Positions 12,840-24,030 of a stretch of 64,000 bases of DNA are shown piece after piece. The DNA comes from Adineta steineri (Eukaryota; Rotifera; Eurotatoria; Adinetida; Adinetidae): positions 124,001-188,000 of the forward strand of contig CAJNOI010000072.1 in assembly GCA_905250115.1 (NCBI GenBank), in the 5' to 3' direction. Within the stretch, counting starts at the first letter, position 1; the number at the start of each line of letters is the position of its first letter. The notes under the pieces were generated by a model. The model was given only the letters and a program-made list of their open reading frames with translations, was not told the origin of the DNA and did no database searches. A program made the position numbers and the translations under genes.

Positions 12840-13758
12840 AAACATATATATGAATAAAATAATAAATAAATGACATTTATTTTCCTTGTCGATCGAAGTC
12901 ACTCTAATTATCATCTAATTTCACGCTTCTCATATTATAAAACAACGCTATTTAAATTTTAGTTAGTTGTTAGACGTCTTTTTTTTATAGATTTTGTTAA
13001 TATTTACAAGATTTACATGTAAAATCTGTCGCAGTAACTGAGCATTAATTCTTTGACCTTATATTATGCTGCAAAAAATTATAAAGAATACGAAATTCAT
13101 AATAAAATGTCCTAAATTTTTAAGTTGTATATGGAAACAAATTGTTCTATTTGAATATCGTATTTTTCTTTCACATAATATGAAATAAAACCTTCTGCAT
13201 CTATCAAAAGAATTTAACGTTAGTTCTCATCTAAGGCTGATGAATATTACTTGAATGTGTTCTTTCACAAACATTGTTTTAAAAAATTTATTACTTACAT
13301 TGTGTACGAAAGCAACTTACTTATGTATTTTTTTAAATCAAATGAAGACTAAAATTCACCGTTTTTTTCTCTTTTTTCTTCTTTTCTCTTCTCGTGCATC
13401 ACAGCACATGCTAGCTAAAAACATAAACTGCATTAAAGGCAGAAAGAAAAGTTACACAGAGTAGAACAAATACCATAGAATGATATCATTTAAAAGAAAA
13501 CGGTAAAATGCATCGATTTGTAACTATTATAGGAAAGTGAATGTTCTCTACACGAAAAACGAACACCAATACTTCTCTACACTATTCTACAAACAAATAC
13601 TGCTTGAGGATAACATATAAATTCTACCCGTCGATTGCTGTTCAGATATTTTTCAAAAGGTGATGAAGGGTTTCAATATAAAAACATACTGTTTCTTTTT
13701 TTGAATCGATGCGCACAACAATTTTGTATGCATATATAACATTTTTATTACAAAATAT
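12840..13758. other. intergenic region
   Basis: Lies upstream of the ADP-ribosylglycohydrolase start. I see only short chance frames and no recognisable feature. Confidence 0.5.
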
Positions 13759-13779
13759 GCTTGAGGATGTGGGTGAATG
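13759..13779. repeat. telomere-like half-element
   Basis: A single left arm, CTTGAGGATGTGGGTGAATG, is present. Instead of loop and C-rich arm, it runs straight into CAGAGATGGGCAAG, the start of a hAT-like repeat. A very weak candidate right arm (TCTACACTCTCAA) lies near 14225. Confidence 0.5.
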
Positions 13780-13900
13780 TCAGAGATGGGCAAGTCAAGC
13801 CATTTTTGACTAAAGTCAAGTTGGACTTGACTTGACTTGGAGCTTTTTTTGATTGCAGATGACTTAACTTGCGACTTATCTTGAAATATCAAGTCTAAAA
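13779..13900. mobile_element. hAT-like element end or small non-autonomous copy
   Basis: The sequence starts CAGAGATGGGCAAGTCAAG, like the terminal repeats of hAT DNA transposons, followed by many AAGTCA/TGACTT units that could fold on themselves. I did not find a matching right terminus (TTGCCCATCTCTG), so the end is approximate and the element may be truncated. Confidence 0.35.
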
Positions 13901-13929
13901 ATGTATGTCGCATGAAATTTTTATGCACT

Positions 13930-15440
13930 TCAGTTTTGGTTTCTAATTTGAGAATATAACAGGAAAATATAACTCATTACCAAACCTATCCAGCAGATGA
14001 ATCACTGCCTATATTCATCATTGAAAAGAAATCTATTTCATATAAAACGATCGGTAAATTGGAATAAATCAGAAAAATAATCTGTCTTCAATATCCAAGT
14101 ACGTCTTCGATTTAGAAAAGAATGTTTTTTTATTTTCGATTACAGCATCATTATTATTTTCTGATAAACTTCAAGACCGAGAAGAATGATTAGGAATCGA
14201 ATATCTATAATAGTCGTACCTATATCTACACTCTCAAATAAAAATCTATTTTTATTTTAACGTATAAAAATTTATTAATAAATGTCACAAATCCGCATTA
14301 TTATATTGGTATATATAATGAATGTTGTGTTGATTGGATTTCTTTTATGTTTCAATATTGTCTATCTGAAAAATGCAACGAGATAACCTTCTCTAATACG
14401 TGCTATGGGCAAATATTTTCTTTTCATTTATCATTCTATATGTACAAGTAGTGTGAAGTTGTTACTTTTTAATCTCCTAATGAACCTGATTAGAAGGATG
14501 ACTATTTTGCTTTGTTCAAGTAGAGTGTAAAATATAGAGTATCATAAAGATCTTGGGTAATTGATCGTCATGATGTACTCTTGTTGTTAGAAAAACTCAT
14601 AAGAATGAGCTGATTCTTTTTATATAAAAATTGTAATATATGATTGTTAGTCCGATTGACCGAATACGTCAGATTGTTATTTCTTGTTTGCCTATTTTCA
14701 GGTCACTATCTGGAGACAGAAAAACAAAAATTGAATATAGCCAGCGGCCAACGAATATTTTGTAATATATATAAATGTTTTTTTCTCATATTGAATATTG
14801 ATAAAAAGAAGTTTCCATCAATATATTTTTATTAATTTCATTGACAAATGAGACATTATTACCATTACCAGTTGGATTATCATCAAATGGCGACATATAC
14901 TTGTCATGTATAGTTAACATGCAATTGCGATTAATGACTCATTCCATAACTATATATTTAATTCATATTATTTTTCTCGTGATTTATATGTGGCTACCAT
15001 CTTTAACTATGATTCTTTATGTGTCGTCTCTTTCGTTTTGAAATTTCATTCGTATTATTCAAGAAAACATTCAACTGAGATCATATGAATATGAACAACG
15101 ATATTTGTATTGGATTATTATAATGATTAAACACATCATATTGATGCTTGTTTATATTCTTTTCACTCTTTTCACTCTTTTCTTTAAATTCTTAGGATTT
15201 TTCAATATCGATATCAAACAATTTACAACACCGTAATCATGTTCAAAGTGCCACTATTTTTCTGGATGCGTTATGCCGAATGTCAACTTGATGCTTTTCC
15301 TAATATACTCGAATCTTGTATTCGGAGTGCAATGTGTAAAATAATCTCTGAACGAAATAACATCCATAAATTTTCTAAATAAAATCATACTTCAACCAAG
15401 ATGTCATATGCTATATAAGAATGTATTATTTTTATTTAAA
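13930..15440. other. intergenic region
   Basis: Frames of 63 and 66 codons at 14644-15041 are hydrophobic and look like chance. No gene, RNA or repeat was recognised. Confidence 0.45.
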
Positions 15441-15448
15441 AAAACGAT

Positions 15449-17535
15449 TTACAACCAAATATCAAGCGAATGTGGTTTATGTCTGTATTCTATTTGACCT
15501 GGTCGTATTCGTCGACTAAGTAAAGAAACACCAAACCATTTAGGAGCTAATTTTGATAAACTATATTCATTATCCTCATAGGCTTCACGGGGTTGACAGT
15601 TTAAAGTAAAATGAATTAAAACAGGAAAACGTTTGAAGAGTTTGGCGATCCATCGAACTAAATGTTTCGTAGAAAGCCAAGTACTTGGATGTCCATTAAC
15701 TTTTAAAATTAATTCTTTTAAACAAGGTGGTAACGATGAATGACTAAAAAGAGTATCGACAATTTGAGCAAGATCACCAAGTGAACTATTGTCATGACTG
15801 ACAGTATAACAAAAGACTTCCAATTTACAGGCAAGTAAAATACCAAGTTCTGTATTCGATGCTAGAGCACGACCATATTGTAAATTTTGTTCGATGTAAA
15901 GTTCTCGTAGTTGTGGTGAACATTGAACAACATGTGCTAAACGTGTGAGTTTCTTACCAAAAACATAACTACAATTAATTAAGGTAGAAACAAATAGAAA
16001 TTATTTATAACTCACTTTTCATTCATAGGAACTTCATAATCGATCGTAATTCTCTGTAAACGATGCCAACAAGGTATTTCTTGTAATTCTTTGAATAATC
16101 CATTATTGACATAATCGCATTCAGAAAGTTCCATCTAAAAAAATAAAAATAGTTTTTTCTCAAGTTTAGTGTACTTCTCTGTTTACTTCTTTAATATTTT
16201 CATCCAATGGTTCACCTCGAAACCACTCATCACTCGTCGTTGAATTACTTTCATCTACATCCATGACTACTGGTTCATCCGAAATATTATTATCACTACT
16301 GGTTGAATTATCTTCACCTTCATCCATAACTACTGGTTCATCTGCAATATTATCATCCTTTACTGGTGGATACGAAAAAGACATTTCAGGATAACGAATA
16401 TCTATATTTCCATATCCTGCTGAATATTCATCACCAGTTGCTCGTCGATATTCAGCGCAGATATCTTCTAGAACTGATTGAGCACCAAGATTATAATTAG
16501 CACTTAGTTTCATTCGAAATTGAAATATATTTGATTTTGTCAATGTTAACCATCTTTGTAATGCTGCAACTCGAGGAAAACTACTATTGTTAGTGAATCG
16601 TACATGACCTGATAAATTGAAACAATCCAGTTGACTATGCCGTTGAAGATCTTCGAAAAATATTAAAAACCAAGTCACACCAGTGAATAGTTTTATGTTC
16701 ACTTGACGTAATTCAGGCGCAAAAACTTGTTTCAATGGAATCGGATTTGGTAGATCGATTGACATATCACTACGCTTGTGACTAGTGAATAAAAGCAGAT
16801 AAGAAAATTTCTTATAGAAGCAAACGCTTACCATGTAATTGAAACATGTAATTGACGTAGTTGTGGTAGATAGCCATTGTTCAAGAATTCAACTAGTAGT
16901 TCTCTAGAACAATCATTAATAGAAAGTATTTGTAGATTTTGATGAATATCCATTCTAGAAGAAAGTTCATGGGATGTTGAATTAACATAGATAACCGGTC
17001 GATTAACAATTCGTAAGTAAAGTGAACGTAATTCAGGTAAAGAATCAAGAATTGGAATAACAATACCAAAATCATCACATTCATTGTATTCATCACAATG
17101 ATATAGTTGAAAACCACTGTCCAATGTTAATGATTGAATGTTCGCTAAGAATGAACAATCAGCAAGAAGTGTTTCAAAGACATCACGTGGAACATCTTCA
17201 ATGGTTACTGCTTTTAACGCAGGCCAAAACTGACTGTCTAATGGTACGTTATCAATGAACTGTTGAACTGCATGTGGAGCACGTCGTTCAGAGAGATGAA
17301 GATAAACAATTTGTGAAATATATCTTGGAATAATTTTAGTTAAATAATTACAATAAAGTTTATAACTCATCGATCGATTGTTTGGTAAACTTAGTGGCTG
17401 TTGAATAAGTATCGATTGAAACCGTCGATTGAGTTTCTTAAATCCATGAAGTAGATCATGTGGTGCTAGATATTCGAAAATTATACCAAAAAGTTCATTC
17501 GGTAAATCTTCAAAATGTGTTCGATGTTGATTCAT
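15449..17535 (-). CDS. F-box protein with leucine-rich-repeat-like body
   Basis: Four exons: 17535-16832, 16781-16187, 16134-16016 and 15968-15449, phases 2, 0 and 2 in order, product 645 aa. An F-box lies at about residues 8-50 (FEDLPNELFGIIFEYLAPHD, then LLHGFKKLNRRF). In this family it recruits Skp1 and so a Cullin-RING ubiquitin ligase. The rest has irregular leucine-rich segments (LPELRSLYLRI, LQILSINDC, LPQLRQLHVSI, SPQLRELYIEQ) that probably form the substrate-binding solenoid. Residues of about 375-425 are an acidic, Ser/Thr/Asp-rich insert that repeats EPVVMD twice. Such genes form large families in bdelloids. A diverging gene starts 525 bp away at 18061. Confidence 0.82.
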
Positions 17536-18032
17536 GATATCGTTTATTGGAATTATTTGATGTATCTAGTACTATTAACTATGAATAGATATAGACAGAA
17601 GAACTAAATCAGTTGTTTCTGTGTCTACAATGTCCAATAAGAAATCGATAGTGTATAATATTATCATATCAGATGTCACTGTACTATGAAGAAAAACGGT
17701 TCTTAATGGTGTATAGTTTGTGAACCGGAATCAATGAAAATGAGATCATCTCTACCATCTTGATTGTCTGATGACAACTTAAGACAGCTAGGTACACCTA
17801 ATATAAAATAATAATAGAATAGAAAATGGTTAGTGTATTTGTGCGTCATCTGCTGATACTCACATTGATAATTGCTGATTGAAAAAGGCTTCGTTTCCTC
17901 TTTACTTTTCTAATCCTTCACTATTATACTGGTGATGCCGTGGTCGAATACGATATTTACATGTGTCACAGGAAGAACAGAACAAAAAAAAATGTCTTAT
18001 GAAAAAAAGACGGCAGGATAAACAATATGCCG

Positions 18033-18040
18033 TATATATA
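18033..18040 (+). promoter_or_regulatory. TATA box of the secreted-protein gene
   Basis: TATATATA lies only 20 bp before the first ATG at 18061. With the usual 25-30 bp from TATA to the transcription start, the second in-frame ATG at 18073 is the more likely initiator, giving a signal peptide starting MPFLYLSLCLF. Confidence 0.45.
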
Positions 18041-18060
18041 CTCACTAAATCTCGTTCACT

Positions 18061-18573
18061 ATGTATGCAAACATGCCTTTTTTGTATCTTAGTTTGTGTC
18101 TGTTCTTAATCACATCTATAGTCGCTGTCCAAAGGGTCACTCTTCCCGATGCTGACCGAAGTTACTTGATTGAGTTACTTCCACAAACATACAAAGATAT
18201 TTCAGCTGATCGTGCTCAAGAACTCGTCTATGAATTAGAGAATTTCTATACAGGAATTCGTGATAATCTATGGGCAGATTGTGGACCGCCTTATGAAATC
18301 GACAAAGCGTTTCATTTGCACATTATCAATACACGTATGTACGAAGCATTTTCACAAGTTACTTTTGGTCGATTTGTTCATCATTCACCATTCTGGTCTG
18401 CTCATCCAGCACCCAACGATTTACTCGAGCGATGCGGTGATCAAGTGAAAAGATTAAGAGATCATGATGTTCCTATCGTTTACGAAAATTTATGGATGCC
18501 ATCAATACGTGGAAAATGTGAAAACGATTTAGTTGATAAAGAAGATGAACGCCCTTATTATTGTGAGCTGTAA
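18061..18573 (+). CDS. small secreted protein with GRDP-like HxH motif
   Basis: A single exon of 170 aa (166 aa if the second Met is used). The N-terminus is a clear signal peptide (FLYLSLCLFLITSIVAVQ). The central part carries EIDKAFHLHIINTRMYEAF and FGRFVHHSPFW. This resembles the conserved D-x-x-x-H-x-H-[IM]-x-D/N-T-R-x-Y ... FG-x-F-[IV]-H-H-x-P motif of glycine-rich-domain (GRDP, DUF1399-type) proteins of plants, fungi and protists, whose biochemistry is poorly known. Four cysteines in the mature part suit an extracellular or secretory location. An AATAAA signal lies at 18585, and a telomere-like element starts about 50 bp later. Confidence 0.72.
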   Translation: MYANMPFLYLSLCLFLITSIVAVQRVTLPDADRSYLIELLPQTYKDISADRAQELVYELENFYTGIRDNLWADCGPPYEIDKAFHLHIINTRMYEAFSQVTFGRFVHHSPFWSAHPAPNDLLERCGDQVKRLRDHDVPIVYENLWMPSIRGKCENDLVDKEDERPYYCEL

Positions 18574-18636
18574 AGTTTCAATTAAATAAACGCTTTAGGC
18601 AAAGAAAATAATCGAAGTGAATTTCTACTATACTTA

Positions 18637-18689
18637 TAGAGATGAGTGTACAGCTCGTTTTATTTTAGAAACATTCACCCACCCTCAAG
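18637..18689. repeat. telomere-like hairpin element, left arm degraded
   Basis: The right arm, ATTCACCCACCCTCAAGATTC, is well preserved. The left arm (AGAGATGAGTGTACAG) is barely recognisable. It lies just past the AATAAA of the preceding gene. Confidence 0.5.
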
Positions 18690-18812
18690 ATTCAGCTGAA
18701 TTCTGAACTTATAGAATAATCAATTATATGAGTTTATTGATAAGATAAAAAGCAAAGCAATGGTAAATGATATAAGCCGAAATATGAAGCAAATTTGAAA
18801 ATAAATAATAGT

Positions 18813-21584
18813 TTATATGAGTTTTTTCATTAAATTAATAATTGAACAAATCATAATTAACATCCATGTAGGATAATAAGTCATGCAAGCATATGATGAT
18901 TTCTTTGATGTTGCTAAAAGACAAAATCAATTTTTCAACTTTTTTATTAGAACTAGTTATTTAGAAAACGAACTCAATTCTTATCTCTTTGAAATATTAC
19001 AATGATCAGACAAATGAATATGTATATTTTTAAAATATTTACAATTAATTTCATGTTATATACAGATATGATATTTTACTTACCGCGAACAGTTGTAAAA
19101 TTAGATGTAGATGTAGATGAAATATCTGAATAAACAAATCAATTATTCAACTTAAAATAGAAGTTAAGACTATCTTAAGGGTGGGTGTGGATTCCAATAT
19201 TACATTTTAGATACACCCGCACCCACTCACCCTTAAGATGATTTACAAAATACTTACTGTGAGGATTAAGAGTGATGACATTTGGGCCAGATGTTAAAAT
19301 GGAAAACTTTCCAGTCATATTTGGAGAAGATGTTGTTACCACTAATATGTAGTTAGTGTCAGCGTGGAGATAAGTGATAAACTTGAAATCTTGATAACTA
19401 CAGCTTCGATAGTCTTGTAAGAGCAGATTCTCAAAAGGATTCACTGGATTAAAATCATCTTGGTAAATATCACTAAATGTATTCATATTGCTATCACTAG
19501 TCAAAGCATAGTATCCAGTTTCCACTACATTCATTCGTATAGTTTCATAGTAATAATTTGATTTTCGACCATCTCGAGAATATGTTTGACTACTCGTTGT
19601 CAGCTCTAATGAATAGTTCGATTGTACAGCTGATGAATATGGTATTTCTATGACTGATGGAAAACCTATGTGATGAGAACAAAAATAACAGTCGAGATTC
19701 ATGATAGGCCTTGATTAACTGAGAGAAAGACGAATCGTCTGGATGTAAGAGAGAAAATTGAGCATCATAAGTCATCTCTTATATACCCTGAATATCGAAA
19801 GGCATGTCGAAGTTGGGCCTAGCTTTCTCAAAAGATGATTTTCTATAATATCACTCTCAATGAAATAATTAAGCCGTCGATGGAGAGCACGAATAGAATC
19901 TGTGAACATTTTTCTATCCTCGAATACTCGATAATGTATGTGACGAATGAGTTTGGAATAACTTCTTTATTTCGAAAATGGATAATGTCCCAACGTTTGA
20001 GATATGAAATATAGTTTATTTATAGTCTTATTCTGCTACAGCTGTAATTATTTCAAAAATTAAAGTATATAAAGATATCTTTTAGATTCATACAATGTAA
20101 GAATATATTTATATTTTTTATCTTTACGTTGTATGTATGTTTGCAGAAGTTTTTTTTATTATATAGACATTGGGTGATAGGGCATTTTGTAATGAAAAAC
20201 AAATTTTTTTTCATTTCATGATCACTAGCAGAGATTCATGCTGAATTTTATATTATACCATCTGGCAAAACAAGTTTCTATTTGTGAATATGCCAAACTC
20301 AACTAAATACTCGTGCTGACATTGACAGATATCCCTTTAATAGCTGTAGTACAAACACTTACTACTATTCATGAAATCAACGGTGTCTGGACCAGATACA
20401 AAGATCGAGAATGCATCTGTATCATAAGAACTCCGCGTTGTCACAATCAATATATATGTGATACTGGTTTCAAGAGCAATTGTGAATCTAAACTGATCAT
20501 ATTTGCAGCCGTCATCATCGCCGAAGAGTCGATTTTCATATGGACTGGATGGATTGAAATAATCTTGATAAATAGAGCCGTATGTGATCATATTGCTTTT
20601 GCTGAATAAAGTGTAAAAACCACTTCTACGAACATTCACTTGTATCGCTTCATAGTAAAAATTTGATCCTGAACAACTACGTAGGTATGTCGAACTATTT
20701 GTTGTCAGTTTTGATGCATACACTGTTTGAACAACTGATGAAGTATTCACTAACATAAAAGAAAGTCGATTCAATTTTGAATCATATGGAAATAAGAGTA
20801 AACAATTTGAAATATTACTTTCTCTCTCAGATAGGGTGTGCTTGTGGGTGCGGATTCGTCTTTTCTTTACTCTTATGCACACTCACATTCTGTGAGTACA
20901 TCAAACACAATATAAGTATTTTATCATTCATAGTATTTTTTATACAATGGAGATGGTGATCTGTATAGGATAAATGAATCTATATCTTATTTTAAACTAA
21001 AATAGTCAAATAATTTCACAAAACTTTGTTTTCATTTACATTAACCTGTTTATCTTTTCTTTTTTTTTGATTTTGATTTTATCTGTAAAAGTCAATTAAT
21101 TCTCTTTTTTTATATGTTATAATGCGATATGATAAAATAGATTTCTTTCCTTTCTGTTGTGTCTGATTCTCATCTCAAGATCTATAAATAAATTCCATAT
21201 CGAGAGAAGATTCTAGTAATGTTCAAGTTTTCAATCGTTTTGAAACTATCAATCGATACCAACTCAAATATCTACAATACTATCAATCAATATTCCAACT
21301 TATACTTTTAAACTTAAAATATACTCTTTCTTCAAACTACAAAAATGTCTCCCATAGCCGCTGCAAGAAATGAGAATCATCACTTTTAAATATATGACAG
21401 AAGTTCCTGTCAAATTCCATAATCTATTATTTCATCCCCTCTTGTTCAACTAAATCGCTAACGAACAATGTCATTTTTGCATTAGTTGTTCTCCAGTATA
21501 TGATAAATAAAAGTATTTACCTGATGCTTCATTGTTGAAAATGAACAGAAGAACAATGATAAGTATATGGATATTCCACATCAT
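18813..21584 (-). CDS. secreted or surface protein with two copies of a bdelloid repeat domain
   Basis: I join five exons: 21584-21521 (signal peptide, MMWNIHILIIVLLFIFNNEAS), 20749-20363, 19653-19258, about 19125-19084, and about 18913-18813. Every junction is phase 1 and the product is about 329 aa. Exons 2 and 3 each encode one ~130-residue domain with the pattern YSxxLTTxSxTYxR, YYxAIQVNV, IYQDxFNPxxPxENxL, FRFxxxLxxxxxYILVVTT and FSIxxSGP. This is a unit I know from large repetitive bdelloid proteins of unknown function. Exon 4 is a Ser/Thr linker (ISSTSTSNFTT). Exon 5 ends in a hydrophobic stretch (YPTWMLIMICSIINLM) that could be a membrane anchor or GPI signal. Telomere-like hairpins occupy introns 1 and 3. 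Minus-strand coordinates near 19.1-19.2 kb may be off by one. Confidence 0.72.
19173..19236. repeat. telomere-like hairpin element in intron 3
   Basis: CTTAAGGGTGGGTGTGGA, then a loop of about 20 bp, then TACACCCGCACCCACTCACC and CTTAAG. The element fills about half of the 132 nt intron between exons 3 and 4 of the repeat-domain protein. The terminal palindrome is CTTAAG rather than CTTGAG. Confidence 0.7.
20834..20890. repeat. telomere-like hairpin element in intron 1
   Basis: GGGTGTGCTTGTGGGTGCG, a loop, then GCACACTCACATTC. The arms are imperfect. It lies in intron 1 of the repeat-domain protein, about 85 bp before the exon 2 acceptor. Confidence 0.55.
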
Positions 21585-21599
21585 TCAACAAGATTTCTT

Positions 21600-22240
21600 T
21601 TTTGATAAATTAGTTAACTAATAAAATAATCTTCTTCTTCTTTGTTTTCGATGAAAACAAAATGACACTCGTTCTAGATTTTCTCTCTAGTTATATGTCT
21701 CTCTCTTTTGCTCTCATTCATTTCTTCCAACAGAACACACAAAGAGAAAAAATAGTGTTCTAAAGAAGGTTTTGTTCGTCGTAGTTAAGATAAAAAATTG
21801 ATTTTAGATTTGAACTAATGAACAAAATTGATAATTTAATTTAATATTTTTCATTGAATTTCATTCTTTTCGAAATTAAAAAATACTGAATAGAACTTAA
21901 ATTCAGCACAATCCTTTTCTTTTTATTTATTTTGTAGAAAATCTTTGATTTTACTGAAGAAGAACGTGATAAAGAGAAAAGAGAATTGATCAAAATCTGT
22001 ATTAATCATCGGACGTGTTTTAACTAAGAACAAGATATCAACTATCATTGTCAATAAATAATCGTCGTCAATGAATTATTCACGATTAGTATGATGTCCT
22101 TTTTTTATTTGACTGTGTTAAATAATCTGCTTTGTTAGGACTCACTTTTAATCACGTTCTTTGTTTTTCTATGCGCAATAAGTATTTTGTAATCGACATG
22201 AAAAGATACATGAATTCAACATATACAAAAGCAGAAGTCT
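21600..22240. other. intergenic region
   Basis: AT-rich sequence upstream of the repeat-domain gene. No feature was recognised. Confidence 0.5.
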
Positions 22241-22249
22241 AAAAATGGA

Positions 22250-22325
22250 CGGAGTGTGGGTGTAGATAAAATATGACCATACTTTTTACATCTTTACTCA
22301 TGCGCGTACACTCACACCACTCATT
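22250..22325. repeat. telomere-like hairpin element
   Basis: GGAGTGTGGGTGTAGAT, a loop of about 35 bp, then GCGCGTACACTCACACCACTC. The right arm is diverged. Confidence 0.6.
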
Positions 22326-22389
22326 ATATACCAAATATTACTAATTAATTTGAAAAATATTTGCAGTATAAAATACCTGAAAATGAGCA

Positions 22390-22450
22390 AAGGGTGGGTG
22401 TGGGTGTGTAGATGTGGGTGCTAGGTAAATACAGTATCCACACCCACAAG
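22390..22450. repeat. telomere-like hairpin element with extended G arm
   Basis: The left arm, AAGGGTGGGTGTGGGTGTGT, continues into AGATGTGGGTGC, giving five G-triplets or longer runs. The right arm, ATCCACACCCACAAG, is shorter. It lies 65 bp after the preceding hairpin. Confidence 0.7.
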
Positions 22451-22479
22451 ATTTTTCTTTTTTTTCGATTTTTATTGGT

Positions 22480-22800
22480 ATTTCGCATTTTAGGGGAGTA
22501 AGAGGGGTCTAATGGAAAAGATAATTAGTGCAGTCGATAGAGCTCGCCGAGTTCTACTTGGAATCAGTTTATAGGCGAATCGGGTGCTAGAATATCCTAT
22601 GTTGATTAGCACACAATCGATGCTGTTTTTTCCAGTCGGTCCCGGGATATATAGTAAGGGAACTCGTCGAAAATGAGTGGTATTGGGTCCCGTGTGTTCG
22701 AGCGCTGGACTTGAGAGGAACACGGTGGCAGGAATTGAGTCGGAACATGCAGGGAAAACGGCAGAATATTCTTATGAATTCCGGCGCGGAATACTGCTTC
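22480..22800. other. GC-richer block of unknown origin
   Basis: About 320 bp with near-balanced composition between AT-rich flanks, starting right after a telomere-like hairpin. Plus-strand frames are open over long parts (for example RELVENEWYWVPCVRALD and RQNILMNSGAEYCF) and a 77-codon minus frame overlaps, but none is recognisable. An old mobile-element piece is possible; that is only a guess from composition. Confidence 0.35.
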
Positions 22801-22801
22801 C

Positions 22802-23095
22802 ATGAAAACTCCGGAATCAGCCCCTTCCCGACTGGATTGTTTGGCCTGGGAAGAATCTAATAGTCAATTGTTTTCGTTAGAAAAGATTCAACATTTGCCT
22901 AAAACAATTCGATTGTATATAGCACAAAATCCTGATGCGCGCACAATTCATGTTTGTGTAGGAATTGAAGAAAAAGCAACTGGTAATACAATATATATTT
23001 CATCCAAGCAAACTCTTTACATTCAAAATATCAATGAACGCTCTAAAGAGTTTTTAGTTAAAGGTTTGTTCAAAGAATTTTATAATTATTTATAG
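22802..23095 (+). CDS. hypothetical protein of 97 aa
   Basis: The frame from ATG 22802 encodes a soluble, mixed-charge protein (LPKTIRLYIAQNPDARTI, VCVGIEEKATGNTIYI). It has normal amino-acid use, unlike the AT-biased chance frames nearby. I do not recognise the family. Its first 20 codons lie in the GC-richer block and the rest in ordinary AT-rich DNA. That could mean a gene fused across a composition boundary, or a 3' exon whose upstream exons I cannot place. There is an in-frame stop just upstream. Confidence 0.4.
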   Translation: MKTPESAPSRLDCLAWEESNSQLFSLEKIQHLPKTIRLYIAQNPDARTIHVCVGIEEKATGNTIYISSKQTLYIQNINERSKEFLVKGLFKEFYNYL

Positions 23096-23620
23096 AAAAA
23101 CAAAGTTCGCTTTTTTTAGATCATCAATCATCCAGATTCATCAAATAATATTTTTCATGATTTTGTATTTGCAAAAGAATAAAAAAGAAGAATAAAACAT
23201 TACGATAAATTTTTTTTTAATTCTATGTGAGACTAACGGTGAAATATTTCATCCGTAGAATAATATATGAATAACACGAGTTTAATAACTGACTGGTAAA
23301 AGCAGTCGAAAGAAATCGTCTTTTCAAGATTCATAGAAAATTTCTTCAAAGTTAAGGTTGATCTTTGGATGAAGAAGAAAATTTTATTAATATCGATATG
23401 TTATCTGTATAACAAGATGTATATATGGTAGTTAGTTAGATAATTTAACTGAGATTGAAATATATATAAATAAGAAAATAATATTTAAGCCTATTTTTTT
23501 ATTTACAGAGAAAAAGAATGAATTGGTATTTATGTGTCGTTATTTCAAATATGAGAGATAATCGACATTAGTACGAAATAGAAGAGAAAATTTTGAATGA
23601 TTAAAAATATGATTATTTTA

Positions 23621-23878
23621 ACAAGTAACGCTCGTCTGGACACTCGCTCAGCTCTTTCTCGTAGAACCAATACGTCTTCACTACCAGTAAACGATATTTA
23701 AAAAATCTCCAAACTGACTTCAGCTTTGAATTGCATGATCTTCCTAATCGTTTGGTCAACCTTTATAAACAAATTCGTTTTATATCTTTACCTAATTTTT
23801 GGACCAATCAGTGAAGTGCGGACACACCATCAATCAGACAAGTTATGTTCACTAAACTCTTCTCTACGAGAAAGAGAA
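23621..23878. mobile_element. terminal-inverted-repeat element, copy 1 (~258 bp)
   Basis: The left end has AAGTAACGCTCGTCTGGACA followed by CTCGCTCAGCTCTTTCTCGTAGAA. The right end has TTCTCTACGAGAAAGAG, the reverse complement of the inner left part. Copy 2 begins 150 bp downstream with the same left end. There is no coding capacity, so this is a non-autonomous DNA transposon-like unit. Confidence 0.6.
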
Positions 23879-24030
23879 TTCGAAATATCACAAGTTTAAG
23901 TTTTTGATTGACGTTATCATGAAAACTGTTCATTTGTTTCTGGAATATCGACGTTTTGTTGTATTGACGATAACGATTCTGTTGGTTGATTTCCAGTATT
24001 ACTACAAGGGTTTTGTGTTATCTACAATAT

